Origin: Heterorhizobium halophytocola
GTDB taxonomy: Bacteria > Pseudomonadota > Alphaproteobacteria > Rhizobiales > Rhizobiaceae
Assembly (NCBI RefSeq): GCF_017873095.1
Contig: NZ_JAGGJU010000003.1
Coordinates: 124,001 to 188,000 of the forward strand
Length of the DNA stretch: 64,000 bases
Direction: 5' to 3'
Part shown: piece after piece, positions 54,580-64,000 of the stretch
Layout: each line of letters opens with the position of its first letter
Numbering within the stretch: position 1 is the stretch's first letter
Position numbers and translations under genes: made by a program
Notes under the pieces: generated by a model
Seen by the model: the letters and a program-made list of their open reading frames with translations, nothing else
Told to the model about the DNA's origin: nothing
Database searches by the model: none

Positions 54580-55230
54580 TCAGGCGCCCGCGGTGTCTGC
54601 CTGGGGCCAGGTTATGTAGGCGTAGGTGCCGCCGACCATGCCGAAATAGGCGCTCTTTCCCGTCGTCGAATCGACATAGGCACCGGTTTCTCCGCGCAGA
54701 TAGGTCGCATCGCTGTTGCGCGTGAGCGCCGAGCGCAGGAAGGCTGTCCAGTCGGCGGGTGTCGTCCGGGTGGCCGTCTTGTCTGCGCTCGCCGTGTCGC
54801 CCGCGCCATCCCAGGCCGTGACCGTGGTGCCGGCCGCCGCATCGGTGACGGTCAGCGTGCCGTTAGACAGCGCTTCCAGCATCTCCTGCGCCTGCTGCTT
54901 GCCGTCGGCGGTGTTCAGCATCTCTTCCAGTTTGTCCTTGAGGCTCTGCATGAAGTCGTCGGTATCGATGTCCGCGGCGTCGGTCTCGTCGGCCGTGTCG
55001 GTCGTCTGGCTGGCGTCGATGCCGAGGCGGGCGGCAAACTGGTCATAGAGCGAGGTGTCCGAGCCGTCCTCGCTGCTGCCGACGCCGAAGCTCTGCAGCA
55101 GGTAGGAACTGGCGACCGGGCTGAAATCGTCATCGTCCTGCGTGGACGTATCCGTTTCCACCGGGTTCTCGCTGAGTACCTTCATCAGCGTCTGTGCCGA
55201 TGTCATGCGTATCGATGCAATGTCGACCAT
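54580..55230 (-). CDS. Acidic conserved protein of unknown function
   Basis: A 216-residue protein rich in Asp, Thr and Ala. The N-terminus 'MVDIASIRMTSAQTLMKVLSEN' is a helix, the middle is a low-complexity acidic stretch ('TDTADETDAADIDTDD'), and a helical segment 'DDFMQSLKDKLEEMLNTADGKQQAQEMLEALSNGT' follows. The C-terminus 'YLRGETGAYVDSTTGKSAYFGMVGGTYAYITWP' is beta-rich. AGGAG lies six bases before the ATG at 55230; the frame extends further upstream without similarity. No signal peptide. Composition suggests a secreted or calcium-binding type protein, but this is speculation. Confidence 0.7.
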   Translation of the reverse strand: MVDIASIRMTSAQTLMKVLSENPVETDTSTQDDDDFSPVASSYLLQSFGVGSSEDGSDTSLYDQFAARLGIDASQTTDTADETDAADIDTDDFMQSLKDKLEEMLNTADGKQQAQEMLEALSNGTLTVTDAAAGTTVTAWDGAGDTASADKTATRTTPADWTAFLRSALTRNSDATYLRGETGAYVDSTTGKSAYFGMVGGTYAYITWPQADTAGA

Positions 55231-55432
55231 GAGTCTTCTCCTGGATGCCTCGAACGAGGCGCGCCACGGGATCTGCCAGGGGGCGGGGGATGGGAAAGGG
55301 CAGAACCGGCGACTTTTGGGGCCGGGGAGGCGCCGGAAGCCGCAAGGGGACCTTGCAGCAGAAAGGTGGATCGTAGCTTGCGTCCCGGCACGATCCGGCC
55401 GGGTGACGAGCGGCCGATATAGCCCCGGGGCC

Positions 55433-56218
55433 TCAGGCGTTGAACCAGGCAACGACCGGCACGTGGTCGGACGGCTTTTCCCAACCGCGCACATGTTTCT
55501 CGATCGCCGTCGAGGCCAGCCGGTCGGCGGCTTCCGGCGACAGCAGCAGGTGATCGATGCGGATGCCGTTGTTCTTCGGCCAGGCGCCGGCCTGGTAGTC
55601 CCAGAAGGAATAGAGCCCGGTTTCGTCGGTGCTGGCGCGGGTGGCGCAGGTGAGCCCGAGATTTTCGAGCTCGCGATAGGCCTGCCGCGTCGTCGGCAGG
55701 AACAGCGCGTCGCCGGCCCAGACCGCCGGATCGTGGCAGTCAAAGGGCTGGGGGATGACGTTGTAATCGCCGGCCAGCACCAGCGGCTCTTCCAGCGCCA
55801 TGCGCTGCTCGGCAAAGGCCTTCAGCCGCTTCATCCAGGCGAGCTTGTAGGGATATTTGACCGGGTCGTCGACCGGATTGCCGTTCGGCAGATAGAGCGA
55901 GCAGACCCGGAAGACACCGCCCTCGACGCTGAACACGCCTTCGATGAAGCGCGCCTGCTCGTCTGTGTCATCGCCCGGCAGGCCGCGATTGACCTCGTCC
56001 GGCTTGATTTTCGACAGCAGTGCCACGCCGTTGAAGCCCTTCTGCCCGTGCGTCTCGACGTGATAGCCGAGCGTCTCGATCTCCAGGCGCGGAAAACCCT
56101 CGTCGACCGACTTGATTTCCTGCAGGCAGGCGATGTCGGGCGCCGACTGTTCAAGCCATTGCACCAGATTGGCGATGCGCGCCTTGACGCCGTTGATGTT
56201 CCAGGTCGCGATTTTCAT
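55433..56218 (-). CDS. xthA: Exodeoxyribonuclease III (AP endonuclease)
   Basis: A 261-residue DNA repair nuclease of the EEP fold. 'MKIATWNINGVKARI' (N7-like Asn), 'ACLQEIKSVDEGFP' (catalytic Glu), 'GDYNVIPQPFD' (Asp/Asn pair), 'IRIDHLLLSP' and 'SDHVPVVAWF' (catalytic His) are all in place. It cleaves abasic sites and removes blocked 3' ends. The start at 56218 has AAGGCGAG upstream. It is divergent from the NCS2 permease and ends about 200 bases from the acidic protein gene. Confidence 0.96.
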   Translation of the reverse strand: MKIATWNINGVKARIANLVQWLEQSAPDIACLQEIKSVDEGFPRLEIETLGYHVETHGQKGFNGVALLSKIKPDEVNRGLPGDDTDEQARFIEGVFSVEGGVFRVCSLYLPNGNPVDDPVKYPYKLAWMKRLKAFAEQRMALEEPLVLAGDYNVIPQPFDCHDPAVWAGDALFLPTTRQAYRELENLGLTCATRASTDETGLYSFWDYQAGAWPKNNGIRIDHLLLSPEAADRLASTAIEKHVRGWEKPSDHVPVVAWFNA

Positions 56219-56489
56219 GAGGCTCGCCTTTCTTGGATGCGCCGGGCAGGCCGGTCGCGGTCGTTCCTGTTTGTAGTCGAGGCGGCGGCCGGAGGAAAGC
56301 TGGCCTGTGCGGCATCCCCAGCCGCAAGCCCCAAGAATGTCAGCAGCCGGCGCCTGCAACCGTCAGTTTGCCGTTGCATCTGCCGGTCGCTGTGGTTCAA
56401 CTTCGAGATGCCGGTGTTTGGGAGGGCGCAGGCGCCCGGACGAGATGTCCAAAAAAGGATCAAGGATCCGACATAAAGAGGGGACGACC

Positions 56490-57878
56490 ATGACGATTGA
56501 AGACAGAGCGCCGCCATCCGGCCTGATCTACGGCCTGGCGGACACGCCACCACCCGCGCCGGCACTGCTTGCCGCCTTCCAGCACATTCTCGCCAGCATC
56601 GTCGGCATTGTCACGCCGACGCTCGTCATCGGCGGTGTGCTCGGTCTCGGCGAGCACGTGCCCTACCTGATCGCCATGTCGCTGTTCGTGTCCGGCGTGG
56701 CGACCTTCATCCAGTGCCGGCGCATCGGTCCGGTCGGTTCCGGCCTGCTCAGCCTGCAGGGCACCAGCTTTGCCTTTCTCGGCGCCGTGCTCGCCGCCGG
56801 TTTCGGCGTCAAGGCCGGCGGCGGCACGCCGGAGGATATCCTGGCGATGATCTTCGGGCTTTGCCTTGTCGGCTGCCTGGTGGAGGTGATCCTCAGCCAG
56901 TTCATCGACAGGATGGGCCGGATCATCACGCCGACGGTCACCGGCATCGTCATCACCGTCATCGGTCTCAGCCTCGTCAAGGTCGGCTTCACCGACTTTG
57001 CCGGCGGAGTGGGCGCGGGCGACGCCTTCGGCGCGCCCGTCAATATCGGGCTTGGACTGCTGGTGGTCGCGGTGATCGTCTTCTTCACCTTCCAGAAAAG
57101 CCCGCTGCTGCGGATCTCGGCGATCATGCTCGGCCTGATCGCCGGCGTCATCGTCGCGGCGCTGCTCGGCAAGGTCAGCGTCTCAAGCCTCGGCAGCCAG
57201 CCGATCTTTGCCCTGCCGATCCCGTTCCGCTACGGGCTGTCCTTCGACCTGTCGCTGTTCATCCCGATCGCCTTCATCTACCTGATTACGGCAATCGAGA
57301 CGACCGGCGACCTGACGGCCAATTCGGTGATCTCGGGCGAGCCGGTCGAGGGCGACCTCTATCTGTCGCGGATCAAGGGGGGCGTGCTGGCGGACGGGCT
57401 CAATTCCGGCCTCGCGGCGATCTTCAACACCTTCCCCAACACCACGTTCAGCCAGAACAACGGCGTCATCCAGATGACCGGCGTGGCAAGTCGCCATGTC
57501 GGGCTCTATATCGCGGCGATCCTGGTGGTGCTCGGCTTCTTCCCGGTCATCGGCGGTGTCTTCATGCTGATCCCGAAGCCGGTGCTGGGGGGCGCGACGC
57601 TGGTGCTGTTCGGCTCTATCGCGGTGGCCGGCATTCGCATCCTCGCCTCGCAGGAGATCGACCAGCGCAAGGTCTATGTCATGGCGATCTCGTTCGGGCT
57701 CGGCCTCGGGGTGACGCTGGTGCCGGATGCGATCAAGCAGATGCCCGACCTGATCCAGAAGGTGTTTGCCACCCCGATCACGCTATCCGGGCTGACCGCG
57801 ATCATCCTGTCGCTGGCAATCCCGGACCGGGCGCCGGTTGCCGCAAAGGCGCCGGCTAAGCTGGGTGCGCGCGCCTGA
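56490..57878 (+). CDS. NCS2-family purine/uracil permease (xanthine-uracil type)
   Basis: A 462-residue inner-membrane protein with about 14 helices. Diagnostic parts are 'QHILASIVGIVTPTLVIGG' near the N-terminus, 'LITAIETTGDLTANS' in TM8 with the conserved Glu, and 'FSQNNGVIQMTGVASRHVG' in TM10, which is the xanthine/uric-acid-type version of the NCS2 signature. AGAGGGG precedes ATG 56490. It imports a nucleobase with protons; xanthine or urate is favoured over uracil by the QNNGVIQMTGVASR motif. The xanthine phosphoribosyltransferase at 10.6 kb would use such a substrate. Confidence 0.93.
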   Translation: MTIEDRAPPSGLIYGLADTPPPAPALLAAFQHILASIVGIVTPTLVIGGVLGLGEHVPYLIAMSLFVSGVATFIQCRRIGPVGSGLLSLQGTSFAFLGAVLAAGFGVKAGGGTPEDILAMIFGLCLVGCLVEVILSQFIDRMGRIITPTVTGIVITVIGLSLVKVGFTDFAGGVGAGDAFGAPVNIGLGLLVVAVIVFFTFQKSPLLRISAIMLGLIAGVIVAALLGKVSVSSLGSQPIFALPIPFRYGLSFDLSLFIPIAFIYLITAIETTGDLTANSVISGEPVEGDLYLSRIKGGVLADGLNSGLAAIFNTFPNTTFSQNNGVIQMTGVASRHVGLYIAAILVVLGFFPVIGGVFMLIPKPVLGGATLVLFGSIAVAGIRILASQEIDQRKVYVMAISFGLGLGVTLVPDAIKQMPDLIQKVFATPITLSGLTAIILSLAIPDRAPVAAKAPAKLGARA

Positions 57879-57897
57879 GGACCGGACACAACAATAG

Positions 57898-57922
57898 CGG
57901 CGGCAGATCCGGTCTGCCGCCG
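57898..57922. terminator. Hairpin between the permease and erpA, terminator-like
   Basis: CGGCGGCAGA, TCCGG and TCTGCCGCCG form a perfect 10-bp stem between convergent genes. The T-run (CTTTTTG) begins 9 bases later, so termination is likely but not textbook. Confidence 0.5.
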
Positions 57923-58014
57923 TGCTCCAGCTTTTTGTTTTTCGCATTTGCGGACGGAAAGCCGCGGCCCCACTTTTCCCGGAAATATTCCAGGGTCGGT
58001 CGATCTCGAAGGTG

Positions 58015-58347
58015 TCAGACCGCGAAGGACGTGCCGCAGCCGCAGCTTGCGACGGCATTCGGATTGTTGATCTGGAAGGACTGGCCGAGCAGGTTGTCGA
58101 CGAAGTCGATCTGCGAGCCGGCCATGTAGACGATCGAAACCGGGTCGATGACCACGGTCGCGCCGTCGCGCTCGATCACGATGTCGTCGTCCTGGCGGCC
58201 GGCCTCGAGGTCGAACTTGTAGGAAAAGCCGGAACATCCGCCGCCCTCGACGGAGACGCGCAGCGCGTCCTTGCCGGCTTCGGAGGAAATCACGGTGGCG
58301 ATCCGCTTGGCGGCGGACTGCGATAGGGTAACGGTCTGGTCGGTCAT
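58015..58347 (-). CDS. erpA: Iron-sulfur cluster insertion protein ErpA/HesB type
   Basis: A 110-residue A-type carrier protein. The three cluster-binding cysteines are C38 ('GGGCSGFSY'), C102 and C104 ('ASCGCGTSF'). It passes Fe-S clusters to target enzymes. GGAGG precedes the ATG. Alphaproteobacterial ErpA commonly lies divergent to dgt as here. No other Fe-S biogenesis gene is adjacent. Confidence 0.93.
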   Translation of the reverse strand: MTDQTVTLSQSAAKRIATVISSEAGKDALRVSVEGGGCSGFSYKFDLEAGRQDDDIVIERDGATVVIDPVSIVYMAGSQIDFVDNLLGQSFQINNPNAVASCGCGTSFAV

Positions 58348-58553
58348 CTGGCCTCCGACGGGTTCAAGGCCCGCAGAAATCGATTGCTCCGCAACCTGTC
58401 AAGGTCGCGACAAGGGAAGGTGTTATAAGGCGGATGCGATTCTGAAAAGCAAATGCGCCCCGTTGCACACCGGTATAGCCTAAAAGTATGAACGCGGGCA
58501 GGTGGCGTCAATGGGCACCGGTGACGCAGATGGTACGAGTGTAAGGACGGGCA

Positions 58554-59771
58554 ATGACGATCGACACGCAGGTCTTGGGTTTCGGATTTGGCGAAAGGGC
58601 CGCCTTTGCGGCCGATCCGTGGACGTCGCGGGGTCGTCTGTTTGCCGAGGCCTCGTCGCTGACACGCTCGGAATTCCAGCGCGACCGTGACCGGATCGTT
58701 CATACCACGGCCTTTCGCCGGTTGAAACACAAGACCCAGGTGTTCATCGGCCCGGACGGCGACCATTACCGTACCCGGCTGACCCACACGATCGAGGTGG
58801 CGCAGGTGGCCCGCGCCCTGGCGCGGGCGTTGAAGATCGACGAGGACCTGGCCGAAGGCGTGGCGCTCGTCCATGATTTCGGTCATACGCCCTTCGGCCA
58901 TACCGGCGAGGACGCGCTGCACGAGATGCTGGAGCCCTATGGCGGCTTCGACCACAATGCCCAGTCGCTGCGCATCGTCACCAAGCTGGAGCGCCGCTAT
59001 GCCGAGTTCGACGGGCTGAACCTGACCTGGGAGACGCTCGAAGGGCTGGTCAAGCACAACGGCCCGCTGCTGACCAGGACGGGCGAGGGGACGCGCGGTC
59101 CGGTGCCGCAGCCGATCCTCGACTATTGCGAGATCCATGACCTGGAACTTGCAAGCTATGCCAGCCTGGAGGCGCAGGTGGCCGCGATCTCCGACGATAT
59201 CGCCTACAACACCCATGACATCGACGACGGCGTGCGCTCCGGCTACCTCACCTTCGACATGCTGGAGGACGTTCCCTTCCTTGCAGGCCTGATGAAGGAG
59301 GTGCGCGACAAATATCCGAATCTCGACCCCGAGCGTTTCACCAACGAGATCATGCGCCGGCAGATCACCCGCATGGTGGAGGACGTGATTGCCGTCACGC
59401 AAGGGCGGCTCTCGGCGCTGAAGCCGGAGAGCGCGGCCGATATCCGCAATGCCGACCTGACGATCGCAAGCTTTTCCGAAGGCATGATGGAAACCGACCG
59501 CCGGATCAAGAAGCTGTTGTTTTCAAATATCTATCGCCACCCCGACATCATGCGGATAAGGGCCGGGGCAGCGCAGATCGTCACCGACCTGTTCCAGGCC
59601 TATATGGCCGACCCGCAGCTGATGCGCAGCCATTTCTGGGTCAACCACATCTCGGGTCTCGACGAGCCCCAGCGCGCCCGCCATGTGGGCGACTATCTGG
59701 CCGGCATGACGGATACCTTTGCCCAGCGCGCGCACCGCGAGCTGTTTGACCATACCCCCGATTTGCGCTAG
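58554..59771 (+). CDS. dgt: Deoxyguanosinetriphosphate triphosphohydrolase (dGTPase-like)
   Basis: A 405-residue HD-domain enzyme that removes triphosphate from dGTP or other dNTPs. Metal ligands: H78 ('[11 protein letters not shown]'), H107-D108 ('[15 protein letters not shown]') and a later Asp in '[18 protein letters not shown]'. '[10 protein letters not shown]' is the family N-terminal motif. AAGGA lies upstream. It is followed 61 bases later by argS, the fixed order dgt-argS-SPOR protein in rhizobia, suggesting cotranscription. The family's regulatory dNTP effector is not readable. Confidence 0.95.
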   Translation: MTIDTQVLGFGFGERAAFAADPWTSRGRLFAEASSLTRSEFQRDRDRIVHTTAFRRLKHKTQVFIGPDGDHYRTRLTHTIEVAQVARALARALKIDEDLAEGVALVHDFGHTPFGHTGEDALHEMLEPYGGFDHNAQSLRIVTKLERRYAEFDGLNLTWETLEGLVKHNGPLLTRTGEGTRGPVPQPILDYCEIHDLELASYASLEAQVAAISDDIAYNTHDIDDGVRSGYLTFDMLEDVPFLAGLMKEVRDKYPNLDPERFTNEIMRRQITRMVEDVIAVTQGRLSALKPESAADIRNADLTIASFSEGMMETDRRIKKLLFSNIYRHPDIMRIRAGAAQIVTDLFQAYMADPQLMRSHFWVNHISGLDEPQRARHVGDYLAGMTDTFAQRAHRELFDHTPDLR

Positions 59772-59832
59772 AGCGCCGCCCATTCTCCCAACAAACAGGC
59801 CCTTTCAGGCACCCTGACGCAGGACAGATGTG

Positions 59833-61593
59833 ATGAACCTATTCGCCGACTTCGAAGCCCGGATCAAATCCGCACTCGAGACGATTGCCATCGTCGCGGA
59901 GAAGCGAAGCGAGCTGGATTTCGGCCGCATCGTCGTCGAACCGCCGCGCGATCCCAGTCACGGCGATGCTGCGACCAATGCCGCCATGGTGCTGGCAAAG
60001 CCGCTCGGCACCAATCCGCGGGCGCTGGCCGAGACGATCTCCGAGGCCCTGAAGGGCGATGCCGATATTTCCGAGATAACCGTTGCCGGTCCGGGCTTCA
60101 TCAATCTGAGGCTCTCGACCGCCTATTGGCAGCGGCTGCTCGGCGACATGGTCGACCGGGGCACCGATTTCGGCCGCTCGTCGCTCGGCCAGGGGCGCAA
60201 GGTCAATGTCGAATATGTCTCGGCCAACCCGACCGGGCCGATGCATGTCGGCCATTGCCGTGGCGCCGTCGTCGGCGACACGCTGGCCAACCTCCTGCAA
60301 TATGCCGGCTACAAGGTGGCCAAGGAATATTACATCAACGACGCCGGCAGCCAGATCGACGTGCTGGCACGCTCGACCTTCCTGCGCTACCGCGAGGCGC
60401 TCGGCGAGACGATCGGCGACATTCCGGCCGGTCTCTATCCGGGCGACTATCTGGTGCCGGTCGGCCAGGCGCTGGCCGACGAATTCGGCACCAGGCTGCG
60501 CGGCATGCCGGAAGCGCAGTGGATGCCGATCATCAAGGACAAGGCGATCGACGCGATGATGGCGATGATCCGCGACGATCTGGCCATGCTCAACGTGCAT
60601 CACGACGTGTTCTTCTCCGAGCGCACGCTGCATGAGGGCAATGGCGGCCCGATCCTGTCGGCGATCAACGACCTGACCTTCAAGGGCCATGTCTACAAGG
60701 GCAAGCTGCCGCCGCCGAAGGGGCAGGTGCCGGAAGACTGGGAAGACCGCGAGCAGACGCTGTTCCGCTCGACCGAAGTGGGGGACGACATCGACCGTGC
60801 GCTGATGAAGTCGGACGGCTCGTTCACCTATTTCGCTGCCGACGTCGCCTATTTCAAGGACAAGTACGACCGCCATTTCGAAGAGATGATCTATGTGCTG
60901 GGTGCCGATCATGGCGGCTATGTCAAGCGCCTGGAAGCCCTGGCGCGGGCCGTCTCCGGCGGCAGCGTCGAGCTGACGGTGCTGCTCTGCCAGCTGGTCA
61001 AGCTCTACCGCAACGGCGAGCCGGTGAAGATGTCGAAGCGTTCCGGCGACTTCGTCACGCTTCGCGAAGTCGTGGAAGAAGTCGGCAGCGACAGCGTCCG
61101 GTTCATGATGCTCTATCGCAAGAGCAGCGAGCCGCTCGACTTCGATTTTGCCAAAGTAACGGAGCAGTCGAAAGACAATCCGGTGTTCTACGTGCAGTAT
61201 GCCCATGCGCGCTGCATGTCGGTGTTTCGCCAGGCAAACGAGGTGCTGAAGGATCTCGACATCGATTCGGCCATGTTGGCGCAGGCCGTGCGCGAACATC
61301 CGCTGGAGGTCGCCGAGATGCAGCTGGTCGCCAAAATCGCCGAATATCCCCGTGTCATCGAGGCTGCAGCCCAGGCGCATGAGCCGCACCGGCTTGCTTT
61401 TTACCTTTATGATCTGGCAAGTTCGTTCCACGCGCATTGGAATAAAGGCAAGGATCAACCCGAATTACGCTTTGTTAACGATAATAATCGACAATCGACT
61501 GTCGCCAGACTTGGGCTGGTGCATGCTGTCGCGTCGGTCCTTAAGTCGGGACTGAGCATTACCGGAACCAATGCTCCGGACGAAATGCGATAG
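59833..61593 (+). CDS. argS: Arginyl-tRNA synthetase
   Basis: A 586-residue class I synthetase. The HIGH-type motif is in '[18 protein letters not shown]' and the KMSKS-type motif is KMSKR at 399-403. '[14 protein letters not shown]' and '[17 protein letters not shown]' are typical. The N-terminal additional domain starts '[16 protein letters not shown]', and the DALR anticodon-binding domain is at the C-terminus ('[33 protein letters not shown]'). ATG 59833 has AGGA upstream; an in-frame GTG immediately before is less likely. Confidence 0.97.
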   Translation: MNLFADFEARIKSALETIAIVAEKRSELDFGRIVVEPPRDPSHGDAATNAAMVLAKPLGTNPRALAETISEALKGDADISEITVAGPGFINLRLSTAYWQRLLGDMVDRGTDFGRSSLGQGRKVNVEYVSANPTGPMHVGHCRGAVVGDTLANLLQYAGYKVAKEYYINDAGSQIDVLARSTFLRYREALGETIGDIPAGLYPGDYLVPVGQALADEFGTRLRGMPEAQWMPIIKDKAIDAMMAMIRDDLAMLNVHHDVFFSERTLHEGNGGPILSAINDLTFKGHVYKGKLPPPKGQVPEDWEDREQTLFRSTEVGDDIDRALMKSDGSFTYFAADVAYFKDKYDRHFEEMIYVLGADHGGYVKRLEALARAVSGGSVELTVLLCQLVKLYRNGEPVKMSKRSGDFVTLREVVEEVGSDSVRFMMLYRKSSEPLDFDFAKVTEQSKDNPVFYVQYAHARCMSVFRQANEVLKDLDIDSAMLAQAVREHPLEVAEMQLVAKIAEYPRVIEAAAQAHEPHRLAFYLYDLASSFHAHWNKGKDQPELRFVNDNNRQSTVARLGLVHAVASVLKSGLSITGTNAPDEMR

Positions 61594-61650
61594 ACTGTCA
61601 CCATTTGCCCATAAAGCGCTGGCAAGCGTATTGTCGCGTAAAGAGTGGGA

Positions 61651-64000
61651 ATGGGTATGGTACAGAAACACGCGGCCCTGCAGGGTGATCACCGCGGCGA
61701 CACGTTCGCCGACGATGACCCCTTGGCCGAACTCGCACGCATCGTAGGTTTCGAACCGCCGGCTGCCGAGCGAGAGGATGTCTCCCGCGAGCCCCATTCC
61801 GACGTCGCGGAACGTGAGCCGGCCGAAGCGCCTGTCGCTGCGGGCCCCGTCCGCTCGCAGGACGAGCTGGATCTCGAAGCCGAGCTGATGCGCGAGTTCG
61901 AGACCCATCGCGTTCCGGTCTTTGCAGCGCCCGCCGCCGCAGCACCTGTTCCGGTCGCGGCCGACGTGGCGGCCGAAGAGCCCATGCTGGCCGAAGAGCC
62001 CGTGCTGGCCGAAGACGATGTCTCCGAGCACGAACAGCTGGCCGCCGATCAACCGGAACCGGCCTTGGCGCCGGCAGAGCCGGTTTTCGAGCCGATGCCC
62101 GATGCGCCTGAACCGGTTGCCGAGCCCTCCCACGCGTTTTTCGAGCCGGAGTATGACGACGATCATACGGCAAGCGGCGGCGATCCCGCAGACGAGCTTG
62201 CCGCGGCGCTTTCGGTCGAGGAGATGCAGCCGGACCTGCCGGAATTCGTCGAGGATGATGCGCACGCCGAGGCGGCCGAGCCGCTGCTCTCCGACGAGGT
62301 TCAATTCGTCGAGGCGCCGGACGGTTACGACGACTACCGTGAGCCTGCCGCCGACACGGCGCCGGCAGAGGCGGAGGGTACCTTTTACGCCGAGCCTGCT
62401 TCTGACGCCGAGCCCGTATCTTACGCCTCGGCAGAGGCCGAGCCGGAGGTGGCCGTTCCCGAATTGCCGATCCTCGATCTCTCCGGTCTCGACATGTCGG
62501 ACTGGCAGCGCGGCGAGACCACCGATATCGCGCCGCATTACGCCGAACACCACGAGGCAGATCGCCGCGAGGACAGCTTTGCGCAGGCCGCCGATGCGGA
62601 CTACGGCGCGCATGCCGACGCCGCCGAGACCATCCCGTTCGAAGAGTATTCCCCCTTCGAGGATACGCTGGCAGAGGACGAACGGGCCGGGGCACCCGAG
62701 GTCGAACCGGCAGGGCCCATCGAGGCGCAGCCGGTCAGCCACGCCGCACCGGAGCCGTATTTCGATGCCCCGCAGCCACAGCCGCTAGCCCATACGCCAT
62801 TCGAGCCCGCCTCCGAGGATCTGACCGACGACCTCGTCGGCGAACTCGAAATGGCGGTTGCCGAATTCGACACGGACGACGTGCCGCCGCCACGCACGCA
62901 CCTGACGCGGCCGGCCCCCGGCGCCAACCGTCCGGGCCTGCCGCTGACCAATTTCGCCTTCAGCCGCACGACGCCGGTCATGGGGCGCTCGGGTATTGCG
63001 CAGCCGGCATCCTCGCCGATCACGCCGGCACCCGCACCAGCGGCAGCTGTTGCATCCGAACCGGTGCGCGTGCCTGCAGCCGAGCCTGCCTGGTCTTCCC
63101 TGGATGGCGGCGAAGACGCAGCCCGGATGGCCGAGGCTCAGCTTGCCGGTCAGCTGGACATGGGCGACCTTTCGGCCCTGGACGGCTTTGCCAGCTCGTC
63201 GCATGTCACGCCGGAGCCCGACCGCGTTGCGCCGGCACCCATTGCGGCGCCCGCACCGTCGGAAGCGCACGCGGATTTCGATTTCAGCTCGGCGTTCGAA
63301 GCCCAGCTGGCGGAAAACGAGGACTTCGTCGAACGCGAGATCTCCTCGGCGGCTTCGCGGCAGGACGAGCCGGTCACCAGCGACGAGGCCTTCGATCCGT
63401 TCACCGATGGCGAATTCGATTTCGACCTCGATGAACTCGAGCTCGATCTCTCCGAGTTCATCGACGATGTTGCCCCTGAGGCCGCGGAACCGACACCCGC
63501 GCCGGCAGCGCAGGCCGTCGCTGCCGAACCCGTGCGCCAGCCACCGGTGGCGGCCGCACCTCCGTCGGTCGCAACGGCAAGCCTGTCTCCGGTGATGCAT
63601 GCCAGCGTGGAGCGCAAGCCGGCAGCGGCGGTGGCGCCAGCGCCTGCCCCGGCAGGACCGCTGCCCTTCGATCCGAGCCAGATCGCCGAGCAGGATGATC
63701 GCCCCTCGGCGATCGGATCGCTGAACGTGCCGGACCTCAACCTTGCCGAGGCCGAGCCGCCGGCGCAGACCCAGGACGACGACTTCGATCTGGAAAGCGA
63801 ACTGGGGTCGATCTTTGCCGGTGCCGCTGCCGCCGAAACGGTGCCGCCGGCGCCGCAGCCGGTCTCGCCGCAGGCTCCGGTGTCATCGGCCCCGGCCGCC
63901 TCGGCCCCGGCTCCGTCCAGCAGTGACGATTTCGAGAATTTCCAGCGCGCGCTGGAGGTCGATCTGCGCGACAACGCGCCGCGCCCGGTCCGCGAGCCGG
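61651..64000 (+). CDS. Large acidic SPOR-type protein, N-terminal part (runs off the window)
   Basis: The frame is open from ATG 61651 (or ATG 61657, better spaced from GTGGGA) to the window end, at least 783 codons. The visible part is extremely rich in Ala, Glu, Pro and Asp, has no signal peptide in the first residues, and contains near-repeats such as 'PMLAEEPVLAEDD'. Position directly after dgt-argS is where rhizobia carry a SPOR-domain peptidoglycan-binding protein whose folded domain is C-terminal, outside this window. The family call rests on synteny and composition. Such proteins usually have a transmembrane helix further on. Confidence 0.65.
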   Translation, partial: MGMVQKHAALQGDHRGDTFADDDPLAELARIVGFEPPAAEREDVSREPHSDVAEREPAEAPVAAGPVRSQDELDLEAELMREFETHRVPVFAAPAAAAPVPVAADVAAEEPMLAEEPVLAEDDVSEHEQLAADQPEPALAPAEPVFEPMPDAPEPVAEPSHAFFEPEYDDDHTASGGDPADELAAALSVEEMQPDLPEFVEDDAHAEAAEPLLSDEVQFVEAPDGYDDYREPAADTAPAEAEGTFYAEPASDAEPVSYASAEAEPEVAVPELPILDLSGLDMSDWQRGETTDIAPHYAEHHEADRREDSFAQAADADYGAHADAAETIPFEEYSPFEDTLAEDERAGAPEVEPAGPIEAQPVSHAAPEPYFDAPQPQPLAHTPFEPASEDLTDDLVGELEMAVAEFDTDDVPPPRTHLTRPAPGANRPGLPLTNFAFSRTTPVMGRSGIAQPASSPITPAPAPAAAVASEPVRVPAAEPAWSSLDGGEDAARMAEAQLAGQLDMGDLSALDGFASSSHVTPEPDRVAPAPIAAPAPSEAHADFDFSSAFEAQLAENEDFVEREISSAASRQDEPVTSDEAFDPFTDGEFDFDLDELELDLSEFIDDVAPEAAEPTPAPAAQAVAAEPVRQPPVAAAPPSVATASLSPVMHASVERKPAAAVAPAPAPAGPLPFDPSQIAEQDDRPSAIGSLNVPDLNLAEAEPPAQTQDDDFDLESELGSIFAGAAAAETVPPAPQPVSPQAPVSSAPAASAPAPSSSDDFENFQRALEVDLRDNAPRPVREP

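Noticed and set aside
59839-61458. 539-codon minus-strand frame opposite argS
   Set aside because: Antisense shadow of a recognised synthetase.
61979-62014. Tandem repeat array in the acidic protein
   Set aside because: Only two imperfect units coding for LAEEP/LAEDD; part of general low complexity, not a repeat locus or CRISPR.

Overview
The window reads as a contiguous piece of a high-GC alphaproteobacterial chromosome, most likely Rhizobiaceae (Rhizobium/Agrobacterium-like). The main evidence is a close match to the rhizobial exopolysaccharide regulator ExoR, together with the surrounding gene order pcm - popZ (DUF2497) - valS - exoR - xthA - erpA - dgt - argS - acidic SPOR-type protein. 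A class II (B12-dependent) ribonucleotide reductase and small DUF982 and PilZ proteins also fit this family. Genus and species cannot be fixed from the sequence alone.

Layout. 1-3.7 kb: the end of a small membrane protein, a VOC protein, a gene-poor stretch with an IS110-family insertion sequence, and RNase HI. 3.7-8.5 kb: nrdJ with a tandem pair of NrdR-like boxes upstream, then about 1 kb without a convincing gene. 8.5-20.3 kb: chemotaxis receptor, xanthine phosphoribosyltransferase, universal stress protein, CinA-type protein, WrbA, a PilZ protein, a DUF3597 protein, tRNA-Leu(UAA), a secreted protein, TrkH, threonine dehydratase, a glycerophosphodiesterase and a HlyU-family protein. 20.4-28.8 kb: a 1070-residue ammonium-transporter/PAS/GGDEF/EAL fusion, a divergent azoR-lysR pair, a Tat-exported CpdB nucleotidase, a second PilZ protein and a DUF1203 protein. 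28.9-33.7 kb: an operon-like set cysK - alanyl-tRNA editing protein - SseA rhodanese fused in frame to a GNAT domain, then a photolyase. 34.2-38.3 kb: a DUF982 protein and a surface-polysaccharide mini-cluster (flippase, pyruvyltransferase, glycosyltransferase). 38.7-43.5 kb: tRNA-Asn, a small membrane protein, and a phosphoethanolamine transferase followed by a response regulator and histidine kinase, the eptA-basR-basS order. 43.5-46.9 kb: tRNA-Cys and an accessory-looking patch with two very short proteins, a lipoprotein candidate and a membrane protein. 46.9-64 kb: the conserved housekeeping block listed above, with a FadL-type porin between valS and exoR.

Several genes meet at cell-envelope and second-messenger control. 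The Amt-GGDEF-EAL fusion and two PilZ proteins belong to c-di-GMP signalling. ExoR controls exopolysaccharide, the flippase cluster makes it or a related glycan, and EptA with its two-component pair remodels lipid A. Nucleotide metabolism is also well represented (nrdJ, gpt, dgt, cpdB, an NCS2 xanthine/uracil permease).

The best candidates for something new are the Amt-c-di-GMP fusion and the rhodanese-GNAT fusion in a cysteine operon. Weaker but checkable signals are the possible bridge RNA of the IS110 element, the operator-like repeats (NrdR, LysR, two dyads), and two proteins of 39 and 40 residues supported by ribosome binding sites. No CRISPR array, phage or plasmid origin was seen.
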